Positions 1 through 8,723 of a DNA stretch of 64,000 bases are shown here, piece after piece (position 1 is the first letter of the stretch; each line of letters starts with the position of its first letter). The notes beneath the pieces were generated by a model. That model searched no databases and was not told the DNA's origin. It saw only the letters and a list, made by a program, of their open reading frames with translations. Position numbers and translations under genes: made by a program. The DNA is from Vagococcus fluvialis (GTDB lineage: Bacteria > Bacillota > Bacilli > Lactobacillales > Vagococcaceae): NCBI RefSeq assembly GCF_003337315.1, contig NZ_QPJV01000014.1:1-64000 (forward strand), read 5' to 3'.

Positions 1-106
1 ACGGATGACCTCTATCTGCTTAATACAATTCTAAAACACAAAGTGATTTGAATATACATAGAATCAAAAAATGATTCTAATAATACTATACGAGGAGGTC
101 GTTCTT

Positions 107-658
107 ATGAAACACCGTTTAACATTACCTGTAGCAGAGAATATTTTCTTTGTTCAACCAACGATTCAAATGGCTGAGGAGCTTTTTAATTTAGTAGATA
201 GTGATAGAAAGCATTTAGGGAAATTTTTAGATTTTGTCGAATTAACAAAATCTGTAGAAGATGAAGCTGATTTTCTAAAAATGAAAATCACTGGCGAGGG
301 ATTAGGAACTGATCGTTTCTTTTTAATTTATTATAAAGACCAATTAGCAGGAACTATTGACTTACATATGATTGACTCAAAAAATAAGCGTGCTGAAATT
401 GGTTACATGATCCATTCTTCTTTTGCTGGTAAAGGGATTATGACCAAAGCAGTTCGTAAAATTACTGAAATTGCCTTCGATGATTTAGGCTTAAACAAAG
501 TAGCAATTATCGCTATTGTAGAAAATATTGCCAGTAACAAAGTAGCTCAAAAAAGCGGCTTTGAATTTATAGCAACTTTAAAAGAAGAGCAATTTTTATA
601 TGGTGAGTTTAGAGATATTAATCGATATGCTTTATTAAAAAGAGATTTTGAAAAATAA
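107..658 (+). CDS. GNAT acetyltransferase, RimL/RimJ-like
   Basis: Predicted cytosolic N-acetyltransferase that would move an acetyl group from acetyl-CoA to a protein N-terminus or small amine; the substrate cannot be read from sequence. The 183-residue product has the single GNAT fold, with the acetyl-CoA loop visible as FAGKGIMTKAV after the EIGYMI strand, and the late N-x-x-S-N-K-V-A-Q-K-SGF segment typical of the RimL group. I start at the ATG at 107, because GAGGAGG lies nine bases upstream; an upstream in-frame ATG at 71 has no ribosome site. It stands alone and converges on the efflux gene. Resemblance to ribosomal-protein-serine acetyltransferases is family knowledge; the role is inference. 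Confidence 0.85.
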   Translation: MKHRLTLPVAENIFFVQPTIQMAEELFNLVDSDRKHLGKFLDFVELTKSVEDEADFLKMKITGEGLGTDRFFLIYYKDQLAGTIDLHMIDSKNKRAEIGYMIHSSFAGKGIMTKAVRKITEIAFDDLGLNKVAIIAIVENIASNKVAQKSGFEFIATLKEEQFLYGEFRDINRYALLKRDFEK

Positions 659-660
659 TA

Positions 661-707
661 AAAAGGGTGTGACAAAAGCTGAACACTTCTGCTACAACCT
701 TTTTTTA
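661..707. terminator. Bidirectional palindromic terminator
   Basis: An imperfect stem of about 17 bp, with AAAGG and CCTTT at its base, sits between two convergent genes and runs into a T tract on both strands. Read on the minus strand it shares GGTTGT and AAGTGTTCAGCTT with the large palindrome after parB, so it belongs to a dispersed repeat family. Confidence 0.75.
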
Positions 708-2174
708 TGATAATGTTTCTTCTCTTTGGAAATAGTTTAAAATAAATGAAATAGCTACTAAAGTAATACCTACTAGGTAAACTTGATGTAAGTTATTAAA
801 TAAAATCTCTCTTAAATCGCCTACTAAATTACTTGGTAGTGACTTAACAGTTTGCGGATTAATCAATTTATTCATCATGTCTTTTGTCACGCCTAAATCA
901 CTTTTAGCTTCTAAACCTTTGTTCATTGAAGCATTTAAAACTAAGCCAAAGATCGAAATCATAATGGTCTGACCAATCGTACGAGATAGTGTGAAGAATG
1001 ATGTAGCAACACCAATATGTTCATTATCAACTGACGTTTGAGCTAACACAGTTAAAATCGTCATTGTCATTCCAAAACCAATTCCTAAAACAGCTGAGTA
1101 GGCAAAAAACATGCCATAAGGTGTATCAATTTTAGAAAAAGCTAAACAAATCGCCCCCACTAAAACTGGTAACATACTAATAAAAATTGCCTTTTTAGCT
1201 GACCATTTTTGCATTGCTTTTCCACCAGTGAAAGAACCAACCATCCAAATAACAGACATTGGTGCTAACACAATACCACCTAAAGCTGCAGGTTTCCCTA
1301 AAATTCCTTGCATCCACATTGGAATGTAAACTTCTACTCCCATTAAGAAACCACTAATTAGAGCTGCAATTAAGTTTACAATGACATACGTTCTATTTTT
1401 AAATAATTCTAGTGTAATAATTGGATCTACTGCTCGCTTTTCCACTTGAACAAACAAGATAAAACCACTAATAAAAATAATAAATGACACAATCGTTACA
1501 AAGCTGAATCCTTCACTTACTGTTTGGAAACCATAAAGTAAAGCTAACAACATAAAGACTAAACAAATACTTCCTAAATAATCAATTGATGCTTTTTCAA
1601 CTTCTTTTTTCTCTTCGTTTAGATACATCCAAACAAGTAACATTAACACTAAACCAATTGGCACATTGATTAAGAAAATCCAGTGCCAGCTAAGAGCATC
1701 TACAATAAATCCACCAGCAAGAGGTCCTACTATACTCGCAATTCCCCAGGCTGCACTATTCAATCCTAAAATACTTGCTCGTTTTTCAACGGGATACATG
1801 TCAGCAATAATAATTAAGGACACTGGTACAATTGAACCAGCCCCAATTCCTTGAATAGCCCTAAAAATAATTAACTGAATCATGTTTTGACTGATACCAG
1901 AAAGTGCCGAACCGATAATAAAAATAATAATTCCGATTAAGAAAATTGGCTTACGACCAATCTTATCTGCTAACTTCCCGTAAATAGGTGTCATCATAGC
2001 ATTTGTTAATAAATAAATTGAAAATACCCAGTTCATAATAGAAATACCTTCTAAAGAACCGACAATAGTTGGCATCGCTGTTGATACGATTGTTCCTTCG
2101 ACAGCCGTCATAAATGTAGCTATAAACACACAGGCTGTAATAATTTTAATGCTTGTTTCTCTTTGTTTTATCAT
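705..2174 (-). CDS. DHA2-family MFS multidrug efflux transporter
   Basis: Integral-membrane proton antiporter of the major facilitator superfamily, 14-helix DHA2 (EmrB/QacA) group, expected to export drugs or other amphipathic compounds. Visible landmarks are motif A between helices 2 and 3 (GKLADKIGRKP) and antiporter motif C in helix 5 (GIASIVGPLAGGF), with the usual near-490-residue length. Two ATG codons are adjacent; GGGAGG is only three bases from the first (2177) and six from the second (2174), so I prefer the second. It lies downstream of metK, in the same direction, separated by a terminator, so it probably has its own promoter. Substrate is unknown. Confidence 0.88.
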   Translation of the reverse strand: MIKQRETSIKIITACVFIATFMTAVEGTIVSTAMPTIVGSLEGISIMNWVFSIYLLTNAMMTPIYGKLADKIGRKPIFLIGIIIFIIGSALSGISQNMIQLIIFRAIQGIGAGSIVPVSLIIIADMYPVEKRASILGLNSAAWGIASIVGPLAGGFIVDALSWHWIFLINVPIGLVLMLLVWMYLNEEKKEVEKASIDYLGSICLVFMLLALLYGFQTVSEGFSFVTIVSFIIFISGFILFVQVEKRAVDPIITLELFKNRTYVIVNLIAALISGFLMGVEVYIPMWMQGILGKPAALGGIVLAPMSVIWMVGSFTGGKAMQKWSAKKAIFISMLPVLVGAICLAFSKIDTPYGMFFAYSAVLGIGFGMTMTILTVLAQTSVDNEHIGVATSFFTLSRTIGQTIMISIFGLVLNASMNKGLEAKSDLGVTKDMMNKLINPQTVKSLPSNLVGDLREILFNNLHQVYLVGITLVAISFILNYFQREETLS

Positions 2175-2194
2175 CATTTACCTCCCAAAACTTA

Positions 2195-2234
2195 TAAAAA
2201 AACTCCTTGCTAGAGAAATATCTCTAACAAAGAG
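2195..2234 (-). terminator. metK rho-independent terminator
   Basis: On the minus strand, a stem of about 14 bp with mismatches (CTCTTTGTTAGAGA against TCTCTAGCAAGGAG) is followed by seven T, starting a few bases after the metK stop. Confidence 0.8.
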
Positions 2235-2240
2235 CGCTTT

Positions 2241-3428
2241 CTACTTACCTAAACTCGTTTTTAAATCTGCTACTTTATCTAATTTTTCCCATGTAAAGTC
2301 AGCATCTTCACGACCAAAATGACCATAAGCAGCTGTCTTTTGATAAATTGGACGTTTTAAATCTAGCATTTCAATAATTCCGACTGGTGACAGGTTAAAG
2401 TTTTCTCTAATAGCTTTAATTAAATCAGCCTCAGATACTTTACCAGTCCCAAAAGTTTCAACTGAAATAGAAACAGGTTGTGCAACACCAATCGCATAAG
2501 CTAATTGAACTTCACATTTATCTGCTAATCCTGCTGCTACAATGTTTTTAGCAATGTATCTTGCAGCATAACTTGCTGAACGGTCAACTTTAGTAGCATC
2601 TTTTCCTGAGAAAGCTCCACCACCATGTCTTGCGTAACCACCGTAAGTATCAACGATAATCTTACGGCCTGTTAAACCTGAATCTCCTTGAGGTCCACCA
2701 ATTACAAAACGGCCTGTTGGATTAATAAAATATTTAGTATTTTCATCAAGTAATTCACTTGGAATGACTTCATTGATGACTAATGTTTTCACATCATTAA
2801 TAATCTTTTCTAAAGTAACGTGCTCATCATGTTGTGTACTAACCACAATCGTATCAACTCTAACAGGTTTTCCTGCTTCATCATACTCAACTGTTACTTG
2901 AGATTTAGCATCTGGACGTAAATACTCTAGCGTCTCATTTTTTCTAAGTTCTGCTAACTTTTCAGTAATTCTGTGACTTAAGGCAATTGGTAAAGGCATT
3001 AATTCTGGTGTTTCATTAATTGCAAACCCAAACATCAACCCTTGATCTCCTGCACCTAAATCTTCTTGCTCAGCTTTTGTTTCTCTTTTTTCAAAAGAAG
3101 CATCCACACCTTGAGCAATATCTGGTGACTGCTCATCAATTGCTACCATAACAGCACAAGTATCGCCATCAAAGCCATATTTCGCTCGTGTGTAGCCAAT
3201 TCCTTTAATCGTTTCACGAACAACTTTTTGAATATCCACATAAGCAGTTGTCGTAATTTCTCCAAATACAAGAACTAAACCTGTTGTAACAGAAGTCTCA
3301 CAAGCCACTCTTGCCTCTGGATCTTTTGCTAGAATCGCATCTAAAATCGCATCACTGATTTGGTCAGCAACCTTATCTGGATGTCCTTCTGATACTGATT
3401 CTGATGTAAATAATTTTCTTTCTAACAT
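2241..3428 (-). CDS. metK: S-adenosylmethionine synthetase
   Basis: Makes S-adenosylmethionine from methionine and ATP, the cell's methyl and radical-SAM donor. The 395-residue protein is full length and shows the family signatures: [16 protein letters not shown] near the N-terminus, [12 protein letters not shown], and the P-loop-like [16 protein letters not shown]. The start follows a GGGGG Shine-Dalgarno that is part of the SMK-box riboswitch just upstream, so translation should fall when SAM is high. Its product ultimately generates the methylthioadenosine and 5'-deoxyadenosine whose sugars the aldolase/MtnA/MtnK cluster at 17-20 kb could consume. Identity is certain. Confidence 0.98.
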   Translation of the reverse strand: MLERKLFTSESVSEGHPDKVADQISDAILDAILAKDPEARVACETSVTTGLVLVFGEITTTAYVDIQKVVRETIKGIGYTRAKYGFDGDTCAVMVAIDEQSPDIAQGVDASFEKRETKAEQEDLGAGDQGLMFGFAINETPELMPLPIALSHRITEKLAELRKNETLEYLRPDAKSQVTVEYDEAGKPVRVDTIVVSTQHDEHVTLEKIINDVKTLVINEVIPSELLDENTKYFINPTGRFVIGGPQGDSGLTGRKIIVDTYGGYARHGGGAFSGKDATKVDRSASYAARYIAKNIVAAGLADKCEVQLAYAIGVAQPVSISVETFGTGKVSEADLIKAIRENFNLSPVGIIEMLDLKRPIYQKTAAYGHFGREDADFTWEKLDKVADLKTSLGK

Positions 3429-3431
3429 TTC

Positions 3432-3505
3432 TATTCCCCCTAAAGTATTAGTCGGTTACAAGGAATCTTTACGCGTATAGTAAATCCTATCGGGAATCTT
3501 GCAAC
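3432..3505 (-). promoter_or_regulatory. SMK box (SAM-III) riboswitch
   Basis: On the minus strand the metK leader reads GTTGCAAGATTCCCGA, a central arm, then CCTTGTAACCGACTAATAC and the GGGGGAA ribosome site. GTTGCAAG pairs with CTTGTAAC and TTCCC can pair with the Shine-Dalgarno. This is the hallmark of the SMK box known upstream of metK in Lactobacillales, where SAM binding sequesters the ribosome site. A -10-like TATACT lies just upstream (plus positions 3512-3517). Confidence 0.92.
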
Positions 3506-3550
3506 ATTGACAGTATAACAGATAAAAATCTTTTTACCTACCTAAATATA

Positions 3551-3579
3551 TTGACCTTTCTTTCTTCTTACAATAAAGT
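3551..3579 (+). promoter_or_regulatory. Candidate promoter for the membrane protein gene
   Basis: TTGACC and TAAAGT are separated by 17 bp, ending 32 bp before the TTG start at 3612. The -10 is weak, so this is a moderate call. Confidence 0.45.
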
Positions 3580-3611
3580 AAAGTCATAAGACTAAAAAAG
3601 AGGTTAGTACA

Positions 3612-4370
3612 TTGAACAAGACTAAAAAAAATCTATTCACTTTGCCGTTTTTAATCATAACTATGTTGACACAAACTCTTATCTCCCTCTTACCAGGAAT
3701 TCTTTTTTTAAGAGATAGTAGCCGAGGTCCATCGATTTTAACTTATATGGTGATTTACTTATTAATAAGTGATTTTTTCCATTTAATTGGGAAATCCTCC
3801 TACAAAAAAGGCTCTTTCATTTCACTTCCGGTTTATGGAGTTAAGCTGATTATTGCCACAATACTGATTTTTCTAATCGCCAAACAAACTGCCTATCAAT
3901 TTGCTGTGATTTTAATTGCCTATGAGGCTTTCCAGTTACTTATTTTTTCAAAACAATTTTTCTATATTGACTCAATTCTTTATTCCTTACTAAATGCTTT
4001 TTTCAAAGGAATTGTGTTTAATCAACTATTAACAATTAATTATCCTTTTGATTACAAGTTTGATTTAGTTAAACCATTTATTTTTTCCTTTGTTTTAATT
4101 TTGTTTATTACCATTTTAACTCAAGGGATGTATTCATTCTTAAAAAGACATGGCTGGTTTTTACTCCTAGCTGCACTATGTTTGATCTTACTTTACTATC
4201 TACTCTTTACCCAATATGCAGCTCATGAAACAGCTCTTTGGAAAATCATTATTTTTATTCTATGCAATGTCAGTGCGATTTATTTCTTCATTAAATCAAA
4301 AGATAGTCAGAAAAAGGAAGTCGTTCTTAACTTATTTGCACTTGCAAGCTTGTTTATTTACTATTTCTAA
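3612..4370 (+). CDS. Polytopic membrane protein of unknown function
   Basis: I do not recognise this 252-residue protein. It is almost entirely hydrophobic, with about seven or eight predicted membrane helices separated by short basic loops (for example KSSYKKG and KSKDSQKKE), and has no visible catalytic motif, signal peptide or nucleotide-binding site. The start is a TTG at 3612, supported by AGAGGT seven bases upstream; no better ATG fits the frame. It is followed after 19 bases by a 28-residue single-helix membrane peptide with its own ribosome site, and the two probably form one transcript ending at the terminator at 4480. CAAX-like or polysaccharide-related roles were considered, but no motif supports them. 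Confidence 0.7.
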   Translation: MNKTKKNLFTLPFLIITMLTQTLISLLPGILFLRDSSRGPSILTYMVIYLLISDFFHLIGKSSYKKGSFISLPVYGVKLIIATILIFLIAKQTAYQFAVILIAYEAFQLLIFSKQFFYIDSILYSLLNAFFKGIVFNQLLTINYPFDYKFDLVKPFIFSFVLILFITILTQGMYSFLKRHGWFLLLAALCLILLYYLLFTQYAAHETALWKIIIFILCNVSAIYFFIKSKDSQKKEVVLNLFALASLFIYYF

Positions 4371-4389
4371 TTTAAAGGAGTACTAATAA

Positions 4390-4476
4390 ATGGATAAGAA
4401 AAAAGAAATAATTATCCGTGTGGTTTCTCTAACCATTGGAATTATTATTGCCTTACTAATTTTAAAATATTTTTAA
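4390..4476 (+). CDS. 28-residue single-helix membrane peptide
   Basis: A very short reading frame with a strong AAAGGAG ribosome site nine bases before its ATG. The peptide has a charged N-terminus (MDKKKEIIIR) and one hydrophobic segment of about 18 residues ending in LKYF, so it should be a small membrane protein with its N-terminus in the cytoplasm. It sits between the unknown membrane protein and a good terminator, which supports real expression as the last gene of that transcript. I do not recognise a family. It could be a regulator or partner of its neighbour; this is inference. Confidence 0.6.
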   Translation: MDKKKEIIIRVVSLTIGIIIALLILKYF

Positions 4477-4479
4477 CTG

Positions 4480-4513
4480 AAAAAGAAAATTCCGGATGGG
4501 ATTTTCTTTTTTT
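4480..4513 (+). terminator. Rho-independent terminator
   Basis: AAAAGAAAAT pairs with ATTTTCTTTT around a ten-base loop and runs into T residues, directly after the small peptide gene. Confidence 0.8.
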
Positions 4514-4514
4514 A

Positions 4515-4545
4515 TTGACCTTAACACAGTGTTATCCTTTATAAT
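4515..4545 (+). promoter_or_regulatory. MerR-type 19-bp-spacer promoter
   Basis: TTGACC and TATAAT are separated by 19 bp rather than 17, and the spacer holds the near-palindrome TAACACAGTGTTA. Overlong spacers carrying a dyad are the known target of MerR-family activators, and the gene that follows is a MerR-family regulator, so it very probably controls itself here. Confidence 0.8.
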
Positions 4546-4569
4546 ATATATTAATGGAGGGAATAACAA

Positions 4570-5388
4570 ATGAAAATAAGTGATTTTTCAAAGCTCTCAA
4601 ATACAAGCACACGCATGTTACGTCACTATGAAAAAATGGGTTTATTAAATGTCGAACGAACAAATACTAATAATTACCGTGACTATGCCCCAGAAGAATT
4701 AAAAAGAGTGGCTAACATTAAGTTCCTACAGGCTTTAGGTTTTTCACTAGCAGCCATTAAAGAAATTTTAAATGCCGAAACATCTGAAGAAATGTCTATT
4801 TACTTTGAAAAGCAAAAAAATGAGTTACAAACTGCCTTAGAGAAAGTTCAATCTCAGCAAAGTTTACTGGATTCTATCGCAAGTACATTAGCTGACAATA
4901 CTAAACATCTAGACTATTATGTGAGTTTAAAAGAAATTCCTGAAAGACAAGTCATGAGTTTAAGAGAAGTTGTTTCAACTTATGAAGAAGAACAAACTCT
5001 TTGGCAAAAATTGTACCAAGAATTTGTCCGTCAAGAAGTTATTTTTGCTAATCCTCCACTAGGTATTAGTTTATACCACAATGATAGCTACGAAGAACAA
5101 GATATTGATATTGAAATTCAAAGTAGTATTATAGGCTATTACCAGGATACCGATGAAGTTATTTTTAAAACTGTTCCTAAAATGACAGTTGCTACCACAA
5201 CATTTCAAGGTGATTTTTCTCAAATGCCACTTGTTATGGAGGCAATCGGTTTTTGGCTTGAGGCTAACAAATTAGAAATTGCTGGACCTATGATTAATAT
5301 TTTCCATGTTACTGCAGCAGTTGACCCAAATCCTGACAATTGGATTACAGAGGCTTGCGTTGTTATTAAAGAAAAGGAGCTGAATTAA
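4570..5388 (+). CDS. MerR-family regulator with GyrI-like effector domain
   Basis: Cytosolic transcriptional regulator. Residues 1-70 are a MerR winged helix (ISDFSKLSNTSTRMLRHYEK, then NNYRDYAPEELKRV), residues about 75-115 form the dimerising coiled coil, and the remainder (about 120-272) resembles a GyrI-like/AraC-effector domain of the kind that binds hydrophobic drugs in BmrR-type proteins. GGAGGGAATAACAA precedes the ATG. The gene is preceded by a promoter with a 19-bp spacer and a dyad, consistent with autoregulation, and it abuts the DinB/ClbS-like gene with no gap, so the two are co-transcribed. The effector is unknown. Confidence 0.88.
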   Translation: MKISDFSKLSNTSTRMLRHYEKMGLLNVERTNTNNYRDYAPEELKRVANIKFLQALGFSLAAIKEILNAETSEEMSIYFEKQKNELQTALEKVQSQQSLLDSIASTLADNTKHLDYYVSLKEIPERQVMSLREVVSTYEEEQTLWQKLYQEFVRQEVIFANPPLGISLYHNDSYEEQDIDIEIQSSIIGYYQDTDEVIFKTVPKMTVATTTFQGDFSQMPLVMEAIGFWLEANKLEIAGPMINIFHVTAAVDPNPDNWITEACVVIKEKELN

Positions 5389-5904
5389 ATGGCTAGACCA
5401 CAAACCAAAGATGATTTACTAGAACAAGCACAAACAAATTACGACAAATTAATCAATTTAACCAATTCACTTTCACCAGAAGAACAACTTAGTGAGTTTC
5501 CTTTTGAAGGACGTGACCGTCAAATAAGGGACTGTTTAGCTCATCTCTACGAATGGCACCAACTCTTTATAGTATGGGTTGAGAAAAATCAACAAGGAGA
5601 ACTGACTCCTTTCCTACCAGCACCGTATAATTGGAAAAATTATCCTGAAATGAACCAAAAATTTTGGGAGAAACATCAAGATACTTCTTTAGAAACAGCG
5701 AAGGAACAACTTGCTGAAAGTCATTTAGCCTGTTTAAAGATTATCAAAGAATATACTAATGAAGAACTATTTACTAAGAAATACTTTAACTGGACTGGTA
5801 CAACAAGTTTAGGTAGCTACGGTGTTTCTGCAACTTCCTCTCACTACGATTGGGCACTTAAAACCATTCATAAATATAAAAGAAGTCTACCAAAAAACGA
5901 TTAG
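5389..5904 (+). CDS. ClbS/DfsB-like (DinB-fold) protein
   Basis: A 171-residue four-helix-bundle protein resembling the ClbS/DfsB family. It shows the family's N-terminal RPQTKDDLLEQA segment, the RDCLAHLYEWHQL helix and the C-terminal SATSSHYDWALKTI helix. ClbS of colibactin producers is a cyclopropane hydrolase, but most members in Firmicutes have no assigned reaction, so I give none. It starts directly after the MerR stop, with AAAGGAG inside the upstream gene, so expression should follow the MerR regulator; a detoxification or stress role is an inference from that pairing. Confidence 0.75.
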   Translation: MARPQTKDDLLEQAQTNYDKLINLTNSLSPEEQLSEFPFEGRDRQIRDCLAHLYEWHQLFIVWVEKNQQGELTPFLPAPYNWKNYPEMNQKFWEKHQDTSLETAKEQLAESHLACLKIIKEYTNEELFTKKYFNWTGTTSLGSYGVSATSSHYDWALKTIHKYKRSLPKND

Positions 5905-5927
5905 GGGATAATCCTAACCGTTTTTTA
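5892..5927. terminator. Bidirectional terminator
   Basis: AAAAACGATTAGG pairs with CCTAACCGTTTTTT, with T or A tracts on both sides, between the convergent ClbS-like and deoD genes. Confidence 0.85.
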
Positions 5928-5932
5928 GTTTA

Positions 5933-6637
5933 CTATTTAATTAGTGTTTCAAGACCTACAATCATCATCTCATCAAATGTTGATTGACGCTCTTCTGATG
6001 TTGTTTCCTCACCAGTAATCATATGGTCACTTACAGTCATTAAAGCTAATGCTTGAACACCATATTTAGAAGCTAGATAGTACATTACTGCAGCTTCCAT
6101 CTCAACACCAAGTACTCCGTGTTCACCTAATTTAAATGTGTCTGATAAATCATCTTTATAGAAACTATCATCAGATAATACATTTCCAACATGAATATTA
6201 AAGCCATGCTCTTTAGCAATACCATAAGCTGTTGATAATAATTCATAATCAGCAATTGGTGCAAATGTATGATTTGGGAAATCAGCTTTCATAAAGTTAG
6301 AATTTGTTACTGCTCCTTGAGCTAAAACTAAATCACGAACATGAACATCCTTTTTAAGAGCACCACATGTTCCAACACGCATTAATTTTTTCACATCATA
6401 TTCACGAATTAATTCATTCACATAAATAGATGCTGATGGAATTCCCATACCAGTTCCTTGAACTGATACTTTAACTCCTTTGTAAGTTCCTGTATAGCCT
6501 AACATTCCACGAACTTCATTATAACAAACTGGATTGTCTAAGAATTTTTCAGCAATATATTTTGCTCTTAAAGGATCTCCAGGTAATAAAATTTTATCTG
6601 CAATCTCGCCTTTTTTGGCTCCAATATGTACGCTCAT
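5933..6637 (-). CDS. deoD: Purine nucleoside phosphorylase, DeoD type
   Basis: Phosphorolyses purine (deoxy)ribonucleosides, including adenosine in this class, to free base and (deoxy)ribose-1-phosphate. The 234-residue hexameric-type enzyme shows [14 protein letters not shown] for phosphate binding, the EMEAAV nucleoside/ribose motif and the catalytic Asp in SDHMITGEE. It is the last gene of the minus-strand salvage cluster, 11 bp after punA, and deoB then converts the released pentose-1-phosphate. With the importer genes upstream it completes uptake and cleavage of purine nucleosides. Members of this class can also act on 5'-modified adenosines to some extent, a possible link to the deoxyribose shunt (inference). 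Confidence 0.96.
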   Translation of the reverse strand: MSVHIGAKKGEIADKILLPGDPLRAKYIAEKFLDNPVCYNEVRGMLGYTGTYKGVKVSVQGTGMGIPSASIYVNELIREYDVKKLMRVGTCGALKKDVHVRDLVLAQGAVTNSNFMKADFPNHTFAPIADYELLSTAYGIAKEHGFNIHVGNVLSDDSFYKDDLSDTFKLGEHGVLGVEMEAAVMYYLASKYGVQALALMTVSDHMITGEETTSEERQSTFDEMMIVGLETLIK

Positions 6638-6648
6638 TTAAACTCTCC

Positions 6649-7464
6649 TTAAATTCTTTCTAAAGTGATTTTAACTAACTCTTTAAATTCTGCCTTAACA
6701 CGTTCAGTTGTTTCAACAACTTCTTCATGATTTAAGTTAGCTTGCATACCTGCTGCAAGGTTTGTAACACAAGTAATTCCTAAAACACGCATTGACATAT
6801 GTTTAGCAACAATAACCTCAGGAACAGTAGACATACCTACAGCATCAGCTCCTAAAACACGTGACATTCTAATTTCAGCTGGTGTTTCATAAGTTGGTCC
6901 AGAATATCCCATGTAAACACCTTTTTGTAAAGTAATTTTAAGTTCTGCTGCTACTTTTTTAGCTACTTCACCATATGCTTTATCATATGCTTCAGACATA
7001 TCAGGGAAACGTGGTCCTAATTCATCTTCATTTAAACCAATTAATGGATTATCTCCAGTATAGTTAATTTGATCTGTGATTAACATTAAATCACCAGGTG
7101 AGAATGATGTATTCACTCCACCAGCAGCGTTAGTTACGATTAAAGAATCAGCTCCTAAAGCTTTCATTACACGCACTGGGAAAGTAACTGTTTGCATAGA
7201 ATGTCCTTCATAGAAGTGGAAACGTCCTTGCATAGCTAAAACTGTTTTTCCTGATAATTGACCATATACTAATTGACCAGCATGTCCTACGACAGTCGAT
7301 ACTGGGAAGTTTGGGATTTCTTCATAAGGAATGACAATTTTATCAGTAATTTCATCGGCTAATTCACCTAATCCTGATCCTAAAATTAAACCAAAATCAA
7401 TTGATTTTACCCCTTTACTTTGGATATATTCTGCTGTTTCTTTTAATTTTAAACTTAATGTCAT
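6649..7464 (-). CDS. punA: Purine nucleoside phosphorylase, trimeric PunA/DeoD-2 type
   Basis: Second purine nucleoside phosphorylase, of the trimeric class that prefers inosine and guanosine. The 271-residue protein shows GLILGSGLGELAD (phosphate loop), VVGHAGQLVYG, GRFHFYEGH, the VTNAAGGVN base loop and GADAVGMSTVPEVIVAKH near the C-terminus. An AAGGAG ribosome site precedes the ATG. It lies between deoB and deoD with gaps of 13 and 11 bp, so the three are one transcript. Having both classes side by side covers 6-oxo and 6-amino purines. Confidence 0.95.
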   Translation of the reverse strand: MTLSLKLKETAEYIQSKGVKSIDFGLILGSGLGELADEITDKIVIPYEEIPNFPVSTVVGHAGQLVYGQLSGKTVLAMQGRFHFYEGHSMQTVTFPVRVMKALGADSLIVTNAAGGVNTSFSPGDLMLITDQINYTGDNPLIGLNEDELGPRFPDMSEAYDKAYGEVAKKVAAELKITLQKGVYMGYSGPTYETPAEIRMSRVLGADAVGMSTVPEVIVAKHMSMRVLGITCVTNLAAGMQANLNHEEVVETTERVKAEFKELVKITLERI

Positions 7465-7477
7465 TTGTCAAAACTCC

Positions 7478-8650
7478 TTATTTTAATTGATTTAAAAAAC
7501 TAATTCCGTTTTCTGTTGCAGGTACTCCAAAGTTTTCAGCAATAGTTGCTGAAATATCTGAAAAGTGACCTTGTTTGATTTTTCCTTGACCTGTCATTTG
7601 TTTGCTATAAGCTAACAATGGCACGTACTCTCTCGTATGGTCTGTTCCTGGGAAGGTTGGATCATTACCATGATCTGCTGTGATTAATAATAAATCATCT
7701 TCACCCATAGCTTCATAAATCTCTGGTAAGCGTGCATCAAACTCTTCTAACGCATTTCCATAACCTTCAACATCACGACGATGACCAAACAACGCATCGA
7801 AGTCTACTAAATTCGTGAAACTTAATCCAGTAAACTCTTTTTTCATGACGTTTAATAATTGATCCACACCGTCCATATTTGACTTGGTACGAACAGCTTC
7901 AGTCATTCCTTGACCATTAAAGATATCATTGATTTTACCTACAGCAATGACATCTTTTCCAGCTTCTTTTAATGAATCTAAAACTGTTTTTCCAAATGGA
8001 TCTAGGGCATAATCATGACGATTTGGTGTACGAGTGAAGTTACCAGGTTCACCAACGTACGGACGAGCAATAATACGACCAATCATATAAGGATCATCTT
8101 TTGTGATTTCACGTGTGTATTCACAGATTTTATATAATTCTTCTAAAGGAATAATATCCTCGTGAGCTGCGATTTGTAACACTGGGTCAGCTGATGTGTA
8201 AATAATCAAGGCACCAGTTTTCATTTGTTCTTCACCAAAATCATCAATAACCGCTGTTCCACTATAAGGTTTGTTAGCTCCCATAATAATTTCGCGACCT
8301 GAGAATTCAGTAATTTTATCTAATAACTCTTTTGGAAAACCTTCTGGAAACACTCTAAAAGGTGTTTGAATATTTAAGCCCATAATTTCCCAATGACCTG
8401 TCATTGTGTCTTTACCAACTGAAATTTCTTCAAGCTTTGTTGCATAGCCTTGATGAGTTTCAACTGCTTTAACTCCTTTTAAAGGTTCGATTGTTCCAAG
8501 TCCTAATTGTTCCATATGAGGCACATTTAATCCGGCAACTTCTGCGATATGGCCTAGAGTATGACTACCTACATCTCCAAATTTCTCTGCATCTGGTGCT
8601 TCTCCGATTCCTACTGAATCTAATACTACTAAATGAACTCTTTTAAACAT
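7478..8650 (-). CDS. deoB: Phosphopentomutase
   Basis: Interconverts (deoxy)ribose-1-phosphate and -5-phosphate, passing sugar from the nucleoside phosphorylases to central metabolism. The 390-residue alkaline-phosphatase-superfamily enzyme shows the metal and phospho-acceptor segments [27 protein letters not shown] (with the Thr nucleophile), [17 protein letters not shown] and GHFSDISAT. The start is preceded by AAGGCGGACC, a modest ribosome site. It follows the importer permease after 73 bp that hold a hairpin, and it is tightly linked to punA. Confidence 0.97.
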   Translation of the reverse strand: MFKRVHLVVLDSVGIGEAPDAEKFGDVGSHTLGHIAEVAGLNVPHMEQLGLGTIEPLKGVKAVETHQGYATKLEEISVGKDTMTGHWEIMGLNIQTPFRVFPEGFPKELLDKITEFSGREIIMGANKPYSGTAVIDDFGEEQMKTGALIIYTSADPVLQIAAHEDIIPLEELYKICEYTREITKDDPYMIGRIIARPYVGEPGNFTRTPNRHDYALDPFGKTVLDSLKEAGKDVIAVGKINDIFNGQGMTEAVRTKSNMDGVDQLLNVMKKEFTGLSFTNLVDFDALFGHRRDVEGYGNALEEFDARLPEIYEAMGEDDLLLITADHGNDPTFPGTDHTREYVPLLAYSKQMTGQGKIKQGHFSDISATIAENFGVPATENGISFLNQLK

Positions 8651-8689
8651 AAAGGTCCGCCTTCTTCCAAAAAATTTTGTTTATAACAA

Positions 8690-8719
8690 ACGTGCCAAAG
8701 ATGTTTCCTTGGCACGTTC
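8690..8719 (-). promoter_or_regulatory. Intercistronic hairpin between importer and enzyme genes
   Basis: AACGTGCCAA(G/A)GA pairs across a short loop with its complement ending TTGGCACGTT. There is no immediate T tract on either strand, so it looks more like an RNA-processing or partial-attenuation hairpin than a full terminator. Confidence 0.55.
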
Positions 8720-8723
8720 ATAA

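Noticed and set aside
2228-2241. A cre-like AGAAAGCGCTCTTT at the end of metK
   Set aside because: Only about 10 of 14 positions match and it overlaps the stop codon and terminator stem of metK.
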